From the NCBI RefSeq assembly GCF_017654505.1, contig NC_054555.1:6134335-6198334 (forward strand): a DNA stretch of 64,000 nt, given 5' to 3'. The notes beneath the pieces are model-generated. The model did not search any database, was not told the DNA's origin, and was given only the letters and a program-made list of their open reading frames with translations. How positions within the stretch are numbered: the first letter of the stretch is position 1; every line of letters begins with the position of its first letter. Positions 1-13,889 of the stretch are shown one piece after another. This DNA comes from Polyodon spathula (lineage: Eukaryota; Chordata; Actinopteri; Acipenseriformes; Polyodontidae). The position numbers were made by a program, and so were the translations under genes.

Positions 1-214
1 GTTTTCAGCTCTTAAACAGTTGCAGTTCAAGTTACTTATAAAATGTTATAGCTATCTTGAAATATGCAACTGTTCAAGAGCTGAAAACAAGTAAAAAGGT
101 CTAATTAAACAAATTATCAGTTCAATGAAGGGTCCAGTTAAGTAATTGAGAGCTTGGCTGGAATGAAAACCAGCAGCCACAGGGGGTTCCTCAGAACCAA
201 GTTTGAGAAGCCCT
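1..214. mobile_element. Right half of a palindromic hAT-like nonautonomous element, cut by the window edge
   Basis: Positions 1-24 and 65-88 are near-perfect inverted repeats (GTTTTCAGCTCTT... against ...AAGAGCTGAAAAC), so the sequence folds on itself at the left edge. The other end, about 196-214, reads AAGTTTGAGAAGCCCTG, whose reverse complement begins CAGGGCTTCTCAAAC, the style of terminal repeat seen in many vertebrate hAT elements. The region lies in the SH3TC2 intron upstream of the first visible exon. The left end and target duplication are outside the window, so the class is an inference. Confidence 0.5.
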
Positions 215-420
215 GTCCTCGTTCACACTTTCTAAATAACACACGATAACCAAATTTCACAATTTGCAAATGTAATTGTTTCATGTTCATATTTAAAGCT
301 TTATGAATAGGGTCCGCAAATAAAATTCCCTTTTAAAAAAAATAATCAAAGCTTTATAAAAATATCAAAGCTTTATAGTTTGTTGTTTTTTTGCAAAGTG
401 ACTGTGTAATTCTGTGTGTG

Positions 421-424
<4 letters not shown>

Positions 425-491
<67 letters not shown>

Positions 492-500
492 ATATATATA
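425..500. repeat. (TA)n microsatellite followed by a short TG/TA stretch
   Basis: Uninterrupted TA dinucleotides run from about 425 to 487, with a short gtg interruption and more TA to 500. It ends about 60 bases before the splice acceptor of the first visible SH3TC2 exon; a run of 13 A follows at 531-543. Confidence 0.95.
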
Positions 501-522
501 GCATGTAGTTGAGATTAAATAA

Positions 523-2705
<2,183 letters not shown>

Positions 2706-3140
2706 CAATACCAACTGTGAAGCATTAAGGGCTATACATGTTTTGAAATAGTTATGGTTCACATTGTACGGTACATAGTGTTATGGTACAAGGAACTAGG
2801 GTTATTTTGTATTGAGTGGGTCATGCACTATGAAACAACGACTCAAGTACCAAAACATCTTTGTTTCTTTATCTTGTGAATACAGCCAGTAATTGTTATG
2901 TAGTAACTTGTTTTGTACGTGATCAGACATTCTGTGTCATATTTGTCCAAATCAGTCTACTGATATCTAGCACCACCATCTACTGCCTGTCAACAATCGG
3001 ACAGTGAATTGGTCCAACTCAAATATGTGTTTTATAAGGACTTGAAAACACAAGCTCAAACTTGAAAGTAATAAAACAGTCTTTAATTAAGCCCTTTTCA
3101 CATTGTTCTCTCAATAAAAATGTAAATATCTCCCTATGGG
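2706..3140 (+). terminator. SH3TC2 3' UTR with two poly(A) signals
   Basis: Two AATAAA hexamers lie at 3070-3075 and 3113-3118, 365 and 408 bases after the stop codon, and no coding signal follows. They are the likely 3' end signals; the cleavage site is inferred to be near 3090 or 3135. Confidence 0.6.
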
Positions 3141-4561
3141 TCAGAGCTGTATTGTGAACTTGGCAGTGGTTCTAATGTAAAGTATGTGAAAATGCAATGC
3201 AGTGTGTAACATTACACCAGTGACTCGGAATCACATGGAACAGCTCTGATTGCATGTTAACCATGCTGTTAATATGTGATATTGGAGACGGATGGAACAA
3301 ATTGAACTGTTGGCACTACAGCTCACACTGAATGGATTTGATTTACTGCTGCTCATTCTAAAACAGCTAGGATGGATCATTTTAGTCTATTCAACGATAG
3401 ACTGCATTTGTTTCTTAAAAAAACAATACATGAAGTAATTTCTCAGAATCCTGTAATTTTATTATTCCAAAGTTCCTGTCCTTGTAGCTTCTAGTAGAAA
3501 GCCTGCAGCTGTGCCTTGTCACAAGAACAAAGATCAATCTACCACCTCCTCATTAATGAGGTTTCTGGAAGGAAAAATGTAAAGCGCTGTGCATAAACTC
3601 CAGGGAGACGACAAAAGCATTTCAACAGCCAATCTTCCAAGAGAAAAGGGTCAATCTATCAACGAAAAATGTAGATTCCCAGCTGTCACTATGGACTGTA
3701 ATAAGATCGTGGTATCCTAGGGACATAACACACATGTAAGAGTGTTGTGTATAATAATGCTTTCTTTTGGAATAGTAACTTAATCCCTAACTGAATAAGC
3801 ATATTTGTCCTATACAGACATACACTTAGTTGAATGTAGGAGAGTTCTATTTGTCCTTTTAGTTGTTCAACAGCACCATTGTTGCCATGCTTTAGAAAGT
3901 ACAGCAGAAAGGAGTTTAATAGACAGGGGCTAGTGGCTGGCCTTTTCTCTGCAATGCATGTGTTGTCCAGCAGAGGGCAATATATGACTGGCTTATACAG
4001 CAGTGTTCTGCGTTATCCAGTCAATAGTCATTCCACCTCAAGAACCATAGATAGCTCTCCTCTCAATGTGGGCCTGTACCTACAGCACAAGATGCTTTGT
4101 TTAATGTGGCGTCATTCTACTTTATTCGTCCTTAACGGAGAAAAAAAAAAAAAAAAACTGAGGCAGGACCAGCATCAGGGATCACTAGTCATGATTATAC
4201 TACAATTAATAATGATAAATGTATGACAATGTGTAGTAAAACAAAGGTAAGAATGACAAAGCACTGTAGAACCAAAGTATAAAGTAGGAAAGGAATGGTT
4301 TGCTCTGTACCAGTATCAAAACACTACTTCGTTAGATAGGCATGCCATGTGTGGATGTATGCTAATCGACTTTACGCTAGCCCTGTGTATTACAGTATTA
4401 TCTGTTTATTTTGAATAAATAATGTAAAAGAGCTTTATGTATCTGCGCCTCAGGGACTAGAATAGAAACATAATTTATAGTTCAAAATATAAACAGTTAA
4501 ATACCACAATGAATGTAAAAACTCTACCCTTAAGGGAACTTTGAATTCAGTATAAGCATGC
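3141..4561. other. Intergenic, nothing recognised
   Basis: AT-rich single-copy-looking sequence with a 17-18 base A run near 4141-4158. Short open frames here show no family resemblance. A 5-base CATGC at 4557-4561 is the left target duplication of the LTR that follows. Confidence 0.5.
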
Positions 4562-5417
4562 TGTAACAGGCTGGCGAGTGGATAGAGGCCCAGAGACAGA
4601 TTGCAGTTCAAAAAAATACTTATTATAAATAAACACAAAAATAAAAGGGCACAAGGGCAAAAATAAAGGTATTTAAACACAAATAACAAAACAAAAAGCA
4701 AAACTTACAAAAATAAAGGTTTCCAGGCTGGGCGATGCCTTCACTGGAAAACCAAAAACAAAACCAAAACCAAAACCAAGCTGCTTCCTCAACTCTCTCC
4801 TCTCTAATGAGAAGCAGAGGCCTCCTTTTATGTCAGGTGGCTGGGCGCTGATTGATCGTTAATTACACTATGTAACACAATTTTTGTTCCTGGGTAGTAA
4901 GTGTTATTTCCTAATTGCTTATGCCTCAAAAGTATAGAAAATGGCTATTATTCCCCACAAACTTTGCTTTTGAGACCAGGACAGTGATATTTCAAATAAA
5001 ATAAATACAGTATAATCGTAAATCTCGAAAAACTACTCACTTCTAAACCTTTTGTAGTCATTTTTGTATCACTTTAGTATAAATACATGTTAATTTGGAT
5101 TCATATGTTGTTTTTTCTGACTTTATGTGAACGAAAAGACACACATTTGCCTGTTTTCCCATTGGAAATAGTGATATTTTGAAATATCACTGTCCTGGTC
5201 ACAAAAACAAAGTTTGTGGGGAATAATAGCCATTTTCTATACTTTTGAGGCATAAGCAAGTAGGAAATACACTTACTACCCAGGAACAAAAAAAACCACA
5301 GTGTTATGCTAATCAGCTAATCAACCCCAGCCACCTGAACACAATCAACCCAGGCAGGTAGGGGAATTTAACCCCATCCCTGCCAATCTATATAGCACAG
5401 AGCTCTGCTCTGCCACA
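4562..5417 (-). mobile_element. Solo LTR, minus strand, interrupted by a MITE
   Basis: The reverse complement starts TGTGGCAGAGC and ends CCAGCCTGTTACA, like the intact copy at 31089-31539 on the other strand. It is flanked by perfect 5-base duplications CATGC at 4557-4561 and 5418-5422. Matching LTR parts on the plus strand are 4562-4865 and 5307-5417; the middle is foreign. Its hexamer array (AACCAA type, about 4749-4780) occupies the same place as the TTGGCG array of the sister copy. No internal retroelement sequence remains, so it is a solo LTR made by LTR-LTR recombination. Confidence 0.82.
4866..5304. mobile_element. Palindromic MITE, internally deleted, nested in the solo LTR
   Basis: Ends read CACTATGTAACAC... 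and ...CCACAGTGT, flanked by TA at 4864-4865 and 5305-5306. It is the same family as 11592-12202. The left arm stops near 4996 and joins the central region directly, so roughly 170-180 bases of the left arm are missing while the right arm is nearly full length. No coding capacity. TA duplication suggests mobilisation by a Tc1/mariner-type transposase. Confidence 0.8.
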
Positions 5418-5422
5418 CATGC

Positions 5423-7279
5423 CTACCAGAGAACCAGGAATGAAAGGTGCTAATTATTCTGAAGAAAATAAAAGTCAACATTTTTTATACAAGGAAATGA
5501 GGATATTTTACTTAACAGTATAATAAAGAGTGAGTCAACACCATCTGTCCATCTTCACCAGAGTTCACAAAATTGCCAATAAATTGAAAATTTTCCACTT
5601 CTCTATGCAATGATTTCCGTCTTGGCTGAACATACAGTTCACTGTCTTGTTGTCTACTGAACATTAAAAGCAATCTATAAAACTGAAGCTGCTGCAAAAT
5701 TCACCTACAACGAGTACAGCAGGAACTAGGAGGAAAACCGTTCTGTTTAAAAGCCTGTTAAAGAGAATATATGGAAAAAAAATATGTTGCTGTATTCCAA
5801 CAGCCTTGACTGGAATGACATCAGTAAATGCACAGTGGTTATACCCAGGCACAACAAAATAAATATATTGGTATTTTATGAAGGAAACAAATACTACCTT
5901 TCAGCCATTTAGAACATGCACAGTTAATTCTTACCTGACCTTCTCCTGCACTCTCCTGTATCACGCTGATGCAGTACACTATATGGATCTGTGCTTTGGC
6001 TTTGAAAAAACAATAAAAGCTTTTATCCCTTATTTCTTAACTGAAATGGAATTTTGCAATTATTTTTTATGGCACCAAACATGCACACCCCAGGCTACTG
6101 GTATTTCAGTTTAACTTTAGAAAGGACTTTGTCTGAGTTGGGTTATTGGTAATTCTAAATGGTCCCATTAACATATTATGTAACTATTTTATGGAAAGGT
6201 ATAATAAATATACTAACTGTGTTTTGGAAAATGGTAAATTAGTATGTATATTTTTGAATAACGAACAGACCTCAGAGGGATTTAAATGACTTAATTAAAC
6301 ACAAGTAAAACTAAAAGGGATGACTAATAGCTACATTTAAACCATTACAGAAAAAAAAACAACAACAACGTTTTAGTGAAAACAGAAAACCAGTAATCCA
6401 AACAGAAATAACTTAAGCTGACTAGAGCCCCAAAAACACCCTACCCCGTTAGCTATATTTAGACCAGCAAACATATTTGGAAAAAACAGCTGAATCAAAT
6501 GAATTGAAATTGAGTGAATAAGTCAAATGGGGAGAAAAAAATAGCTTTGTCACCCATGTGTCTATTTGCCTGCCATCGACATACATAATATACTGTAGGC
6601 TTAAGAATTCAAAGTATCTTAATATAACTAAACCCCACATGCAAAGCAACATAGTCTTCTGAAAAACAATAGGAAACTTCATCCAAAGTGGCAGATCACT
6701 TGCTTCTAACAAGACAAATGCTGATCAGGCCTCCAGGTATGTTACATTTGTCTATGCTGGCAAGAAACTAGAAGTGACAAAAGCACCTAAAGCACGTTAA
6801 AACAGACTTATCAAAAGTGTAAAAAGCAGACACAGGTAAAGCTGAGAATGTATAGGGTGTGACAAACCACCACGGTGTGTATGTGAGGCTATGTATACTA
6901 TAGGTGGCTTAGGGGACTGCGGCACAGTCTTCATTTAATAATTATTAACTATTGCCTCATTTGTAATGTCACAAATTAGTTAGCTGCTCAGCAGCTGTTT
7001 CCTGTAGAGCTTTATTACTGCCAGAAGCTATGGTATGCGTACAAATATGATGTAAAACAAACAAACAAACAAAAAAGCCTGGCATGCAAAATTGAAATAC
7101 ATTATTTAAATTCTGTTGGATAAAAAGCTTTTCCTCCACTTGTATAAACATAACACAGTGTCAGTAGCCACAACATTTATTTTTTTTATCAGCCTTAACA
7201 GAGACTCATTGTCACAGTACAGTAGCTGGGTTAGTTTAGTTTGGAGTGCTAATACATTAAGAGTGTGCATGCATGTTTA
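5423..7279. other. Intergenic, nothing recognised
   Basis: AT-rich sequence with short A runs. No exon-like frames with plausible splice sites and no clear repeat family seen. Confidence 0.45.
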
Positions 7280-7770
7280 CTTACATGCATAGATATATGG
7301 TGCAGGGTTACAATTTTAAAAGTTACTTGGTTCCAGCAGAGCAAGACCAAGTTACCAGAATATCAAAAGAACCATACAAAAGTAAAATGGGAAAACAACA
7401 AAAGAAATTCCAGATAGGATATGTCAGGTTGTTAAAAAACTACTACTAAGTAAGTGAAGATACTTTTGGATTAATTTTACTGTATGTATTCTACAATATA
7501 TCGGTGTACAGAAATTTAAACAGATGTTAAGATTAAGAAAAAGAAAAAAAAACGTTGATATTTTCCATACATTTAAAAATTAAACAGCTTTTGAATGGTT
7601 GAAGTGCATGTACTCCCTTATAAAAGGTTCCTGTAGTAAAAGCATAACAATAAAGCATAGTGAAAACATAGTAAAGCACAGGTAAGCATCGTAAAGAATA
7701 ATGAGGTCTAGTAAAGCATGTTAATAAACATGGCAAACTATGGTAATTGCACAGAGTATCCATGGGAAAA
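7280..7770. repeat. Dispersed repeat, copy 1 (AAGCATGGTAAA-rich)
   Basis: Aligns by eye with 9757-10170 in the same orientation: shared blocks include ATAGATATATG, TTACAATTTTAAA, TTGAATGG, AATAAAGCATAGTGAAA and TTAATAAACATGGCAA. The right part contains short degenerate repeats of the type AGCATNGTAAA. Class unknown; it may be a nonautonomous DNA transposon. Confidence 0.6.
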
Positions 7771-9756
7771 GCAGAAGTTAAAAACATAAGGGCAACTCAG
7801 GGTCAAGCATTTCACACTTGTGAAACATTCCCCTGACAATGTGCATGCATGTTGTTAGAGTGGGGGAAATGTGGATAACGGATAACACATTTAAAAAAAA
7901 AAACAGCTGCTTTAGCTCCTGTACCAGTTTCAGCCAGTGACAGATTTACCCCAGTCAACGCTTCAGATAAAGCTCAATTATCTGTTCTTCCTTTGATTTC
8001 ACGATAATGCTTGAACTTTATTTATTTACTTGTATTTGTGATGCCTGTAGTCAAATCAATTGGATTTCAAACTCAAAGAGGCTTTAACATAATTTGTTTT
8101 CATGAGAAATTTTCGCTTTTTTCTTTTGAATATAAAAGATACATTTTAAAATAAGCAGTTCTTTTTTCACTGTGTTTTTTTTTTTAAATACAGTTCTGAA
8201 ACTGCCCTGATGATCTCTTAATAAATTATTCATCCTTTATGAAATGCAAACATGTCAATCGATCAAACCTTTCATGCACCTTCATTGTTCCATTAGATTG
8301 CATTATTCAGCAGCCCAGCTTCAGCAGGCGATATTGTAAATTAATTAAGTCTTGCCTACTGTATTTGACTTGAATTTGCTTTCTGGTTCCAATGCAATAA
8401 TAATTATCTAATATAATACATTATCTATCAAAAGCTACAACGCATAATTTGTATTGTACAAAAGCCCAGGTTAGATCAAGTTTCAAACTTACATATGCAT
8501 CACATGCTTTTCTTAAAAAGATGTCACACCTACCTTGTGTGGCCAACTCATTCCCTTCCTCTTTGTTCTGTTCATATTGCTTTCCAGTTTATCTTCTTTC
8601 TCTCTTCCTTGCCCCAAAACAACACACATGGTCAGAGTCAGTCAACAGATTCATCTGATGGCCATTTTCATTTATGAAAATAATTCAAGCACACATTTTT
8701 ACAGACACTTTTAAGATAAAAATAAAAATGCCTCACAAACCTAATCACTTAAAGATTTAATGTGCTGGGCACAATGCAAAAGTGCTAATAAAAACGTATA
8801 GTAGAAAGCAGTTTGCATGAGTGCAAAATTACCAAATATGTCTGTAGCCTTACACCAGTTTTCTAATTTAGAATCATGTTTAGTCTCATAAGCCACTGAA
8901 AAAGGCCATATACTATGATTATGGAAATTATAATTAATTACTTATGTTGTCTGATTCAGAAAATTATGATAGTTTTTCTACTTATATAGTATGTCTACTT
9001 ACATATTTATTTTCTCAATGTGGATCAGTCATTCAAAACTCCTATCTTCAGACAGCATACAGAGAGCCATAAATACACTGTTTAATGGCCCAGTGCGACA
9101 GCAGAAACAAATTACCAAATAGACCCATCTGTTGTGATGCATAAAAGCATTTCTTTTACTTCTTGTAATAATGGTTGCTAGGCTTTTTTCATTATCGAAA
9201 CACTAGAGTTGTGCATGGATCAAAGCCAGCTTTCATAATGTAACGTATTAAGGCTGCATTGCACAGCAGGGCAATCCCAATTTAAAGCCCCCATCCAAGA
9301 TCATATACCTGTAAGAGGGTCTTGTTTGGAAAATGGAAACCCACACATTATTTTCCAGTATCTAGAAGATATTGTGACCGCTCCCTTTGTAGAAAAATGC
9401 ACGCTTTGCTTTTAAAAATGCTACTGCTTGTTTTCACAAGAGAAGATAGCCATAGACTAGCTGGATATTTTCTTTTTTTTTATTTAAGGGTGGGCAAACC
9501 AGTAAGGCAAGATAAATGGACTGGCAAGTGGAGCTGGACATACCTTTATTGGATTGCAATTGACATGGTTTATCTTCTGAGGAGCTCTGGAGATACCAAA
9601 TGGGTTAGCTGTTTTAACAAAATCTACATTGAATTCAGTTACAGAACAAAAAATGTTAATGATCAGCAGACAGAATTCTCCACAGTGTTAGTCTAATGGG
9701 AATCTGATTGGTAAACTGGCTGGAGTAGCTGCAGGCAGTGGCATCTCTTCTCAATG
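7771..9756. other. Intergenic, nothing recognised
   Basis: AT-rich DNA. The stretch 8280-8420 looks low in simple repeats and could be a conserved noncoding element, but nothing in the sequence alone proves that. Confidence 0.4.
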
Positions 9757-10170
9757 ACATATATAGATATATGATACAAGCTTACAATTTTAAATGCTAC
9801 TTGCTTCCAGCAAATCTGGTAAATTTGACCTAATTGCCAGAATGTCAAAAGAACCTTAAAATATCAAACTAGCAAAAGAACCCCCCAAATGAGCTATTGA
9901 AATTAAAATAGATGCTTAAGATGAAGAAAACGGTGAATATTTTTCGTAAATGTAAAAATAAAATATTTCTACAGCTTTTGAATGGCTACAGCCTTATACA
10001 AGTTTTCCTTAGTAAAAGTAGAATAAAGCATAGTGAAAGCATGGTAAAGCACAGATAAGCATTATACAGAATAGCGAGGTGTGGTAATGCATATTAATAA
10101 ACATGGCAACCAGGCTAAACTATGGTAAACACATAGTATATCCATAAGGAAAGCATGGTAAAACTGCAAA
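9757..10170. repeat. Dispersed repeat, copy 2
   Basis: Diverged partner of the repeat at 7280-7770, about 2.5 kb downstream and in the same orientation. It carries extra AAAGCATGGTAAA units at about 10041-10055 and 10153-10163. The flanks differ, so two insertions of one family are as likely as a local duplication. Confidence 0.6.
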
Positions 10171-11591
10171 AATGCTGTGGCGCCTTTTATAAGGGCTCTA
10201 TTACAGAACACTTGACCAAAAACAGTTACATATTACATTTAGACTGTAAGGGATTCGATGTGTCACATATTACCATTATTTTTTTTATAATCTGTGGTGA
10301 GTAGTTTTTTTCCTGCCACAGTTCTAAGGCAGAGAAACGAGAGAAGACAGCAGCTATGTGAGGTGCAGCTGGAATTCCTTTGAATTTGATAGATAACGCT
10401 GGGGTCGCGCTCTGTTGCACGTGTTTCCCAGGAAATATCAACTGATACATTTCTGTACTTACATGTATAGTGCAAAAAGATTTACACATTAATTACATTG
10501 CAACTATGCATAATAGCATTACTATTACATACACATGCACTGTATTTACTACTAACTACTATGTAAATACACAGTAATTTGAGACATTTAAGGGAAGTGT
10601 TACCAAGATACTTCCCTTTAGCAACTCTTGCAGTTTCTGATTACAAATTAACAGTGAAGCAGACAAGGTTTTGCCACCCTGGCTTTGCTCATGCATGCTC
10701 AGTGTTTGGTTGTGCTGTTTCTATACAATGGTTGGATCTCTTGTTTTCCATTTTCTATTCACCAGTGCACAGAAGGAATTCTATTATGTTAACTTGCTGT
10801 TTGTAGTCCTGTAGCTGCTTATGTTACATAGAAATACAAAACAATGTATTTACACAATACAATTGTAATGAGATATCTCAATGAGTGAAATATCGTTGTG
10901 TTTGGGTTCTATTACAGTACACACTGTGCAGGTACAACAGGTGTACTGTTTGATGCCCTTTTAATTTCTAATGTAATTGGTTGCGTTATAGATTCATCAT
11001 GAAATAAAACGATCAATTGTTACTTCAGAATGTTACAGTTCTGCAATTTTTCACAATCACCAAAAATTAAAATGCCTTCAACGAAGTGTCAAATGCAGCT
11101 ACACAGACACGACACACAATTTCAAGTACAATGTGTTTCATTTGACTGGTGATACATTTACCTCATTGCAATGATCAGGGGAAATTGTGATGAATGAGTT
11201 GCATTATGTACCCACTGAACCGGCTTAACATTAAACACTCTCTGCTTGCATATCGGAAAGTTACTTATTCAGGGTCCCAGCAACAAAGCTCTCACTCTTA
11301 AAGAGTAAGTAGTGGAGTTCAGAAGAATACAGCATTGTACATCTCCATGGGTTGCTACAACTGTTTAAATAATATTCCCGTAATTTTTCTTTTCATTGTT
11401 AACATCCTGACAACTTTTTATACTTATAACTTTAAAGTTTGCACTGGGGTTTGAGATCTGTCCTCTAAATCACTTCAGTAAGGTGATTAAAAAAAAAAAA
11501 AAAAAAAAAACTTAACAAGTGCTCTGCCATTTCTGTTCCGTACCACATCATGGATTGCTACTGCTGTGTTGCCTTACAAAGTCCTTTGATA
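10171..11591. other. Intergenic, nothing recognised
   Basis: No gene or clear repeat seen apart from a 20-base A run near 11488-11510. Confidence 0.4.
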
Positions 11592-12202
11592 ACACTATGT
11601 AACACAATTTTTGTTCCTGGGTAGTAAGTGTTATTTCCTAATTGCTTATGCCTCAAAAGTATAGAAAATGGCTATTATTCCCCACAAACTTTGCTTTTGT
11701 GACCAGGACAGTGATATTTCAAAATATCACTATTTCCAATGGGAAAACGGGCAAATGTGTGTCTTTTCGTTCACATTAAGTCAGAAAAAAACAACATATG
11801 AATCCAAATTAACATGTATTTATACTAAAGTAATACAAAAATGACTACAAAAGATTTAGAAGTGAGTAGTTTTTCGAGATTTACGATTATATTATATTTA
11901 CTGTATAATCGTAAATCTCGAAAAACTACTCACTTATAAATCTTTCGTAGTCATTTTTGTATTACTTTAGTATAAATACATGTTAATTTGGATTCATATG
12001 TTGTTTTTTTCTGACTTTATGTGAACCAGAAGACACAAATTCGCCAATTTTCTCATTGGAAATAGGTAAATTTCAAAATATCACTGTCCTGGTCACCAAA
12101 GCAAAGTTTGTGGGGAATAATAGCCATTTCTATACTTTAGAGGCATAAGCAATTAAGAAATAACACTTCCTACCCAGGAACAAAAATTGTGTTACATAGT
12201 GT
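11592..12202. mobile_element. Full-length 611-bp palindromic (foldback) MITE
   Basis: The two halves are near-perfect reverse complements of about 300 bases each, from ACACTATGTAACAC at the left end to GTGTTACATAGTGT at the right, pivoting near 11890-11905 (TTACGATTA...TAATCGTAA). It is flanked by TA at 11590-11591 and 12203-12204. Each arm also holds a smaller palindrome (AGTGATATTT/AAATATCACT in the left arm). There is no ORF. Another copy sits at 4866-5304. TA duplication points to a Tc1/mariner-like transposase in trans; the family name is not known to me. Confidence 0.88.
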
Positions 12203-12204
12203 TA

Positions 12205-13889
12205 TCAATGCACTAAAGCAAACATTTTGAAAAGAGCTTTGAAACAGACTTGAAAGTTATACGTGTAAAAAGTTGGTATGCTATTTAAACAGTTGTAGCA
12301 GCACGTGGGGATGCGTAACGTCATATTTTTTCGGAACCCCGCTACTTACTTTTTCATTTTGACAAGTGCTGCAAATTCCACAGCAAGATCTAGGAAGAAC
12401 AGGTGAAGAACAGGTTTATACACGTAGACAGGCAGCCAATATGCACACCAGAAACGGTGCCTCGCTGTAGCTGGTTTATACAGGTTTCAGAGTTTCATGG
12501 ATGCTGATGACACATCATATAACTAGAGACTTATTGACGCACAATTGGTGTCTGGAAACAGCACATTGTATTTTGGTATTATGCAACAGCCCTAATAGTG
12601 CGCTGGCACTGCCGTATGCTGCCATGGCGATGAATAAGTTGGTATCTATTGTAACAGTGTTCTTCATTAAACAGACATGCAGTGTTAGTGAGGGCATGTA
12701 GTAAGATCCGTCACTCTTTATATCATTAAAATAGACCCCAGTGTGTGCCTGTTGAAATTGTGTGCACTAAAGGAATTTAGTAACTGGCTTTGCCTGAATC
12801 CTTCTCAGATTGTCCACAACATCTTGGACTGCTTACGGAAAAAGAAATCTGCTTTGAAGTTTTATTTCAACTTTTATTTTTTATTTGTATCTTCTGGGAG
12901 TATTATGTTTTATGTAAAAAGTTGTATATGTTTTCTTAAAATGTATTTGCTTAAACAATATTTTTATTAAAATCTTAACAAACGCTTTGGCTGTGGCTTT
13001 GAAGTTGCTGCCCAGCAGTTTGTCATTGAAAAGCAAACCCATCCGGAGTCAAACTGGAATGATTCCGTGTATGAAACAGAATGATGTCTTCTGAGACGCT
13101 GTAAAGCGGGTTGTATGTGTGGGTAAATACTGCATTTGAGTTCTGTAGAGGGTTTTCTGGCTTTAGATGCAAGAAGAGGAATTGACAATCAGTAATCAGT
13201 ACATTCCAACATGTAATGTTCTTGTTATAAAAGACCTTTAGTAGTCTCAGAGTGTTATCCAACAAAACAAACATATTTCTTACTACTAATTAATTAAACA
13301 GCTGCTTTTCATTTTACCAGTTTTGACCAAATTTGGAGGTGTAATTTTACTTTATGCATTTTATTTTATTTTTAATAAATATGTCAACTGTGTGTCAAAA
13401 ACACTTACTAAGTCATAACATTTAATGGTAATGCTACAAAAGGGAAAAGGAAAACACTGTATCTAGAATTGCGTGTATGAAACATCTATGAAACATCTAG
13501 TATTGGACTGCTCAAGATACTGAAAAACAACTCAGACAACTTTCAAACAACCAGCGCTCCCAGATCTAACACCTCATCCATAAACGTTAAACACTGTAAC
13601 GCAGAATAAACGTGTTGAAACTACCCGATTGCCATTCACTTCATTCATAATTTAATGTTCAAGATGTGATGATTGTGCATTATGTAGGCAGAGTGAACAG
13701 GGTATAAAAGAGCTGCTGATCTGCCCATTTGATTTCAATAATCGAGCAAGCATCTAGAGTCAATGCCAGAAATAGGGTAAACAGAGCTGCATGAACAGCA
13801 CTGGGCGATAGACCGTTCTCTTATTCCAGATGCTGCATATTGACTGCGCTAGCATATGAGATTATATCTCTGATGAAAAGCTTTTAGAA
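12205..13889. other. Intergenic, nothing recognised
   Basis: Short frames only, none with family resemblance. The last 150 bases may belong to the 5' part of the LINE that follows. Confidence 0.4.
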
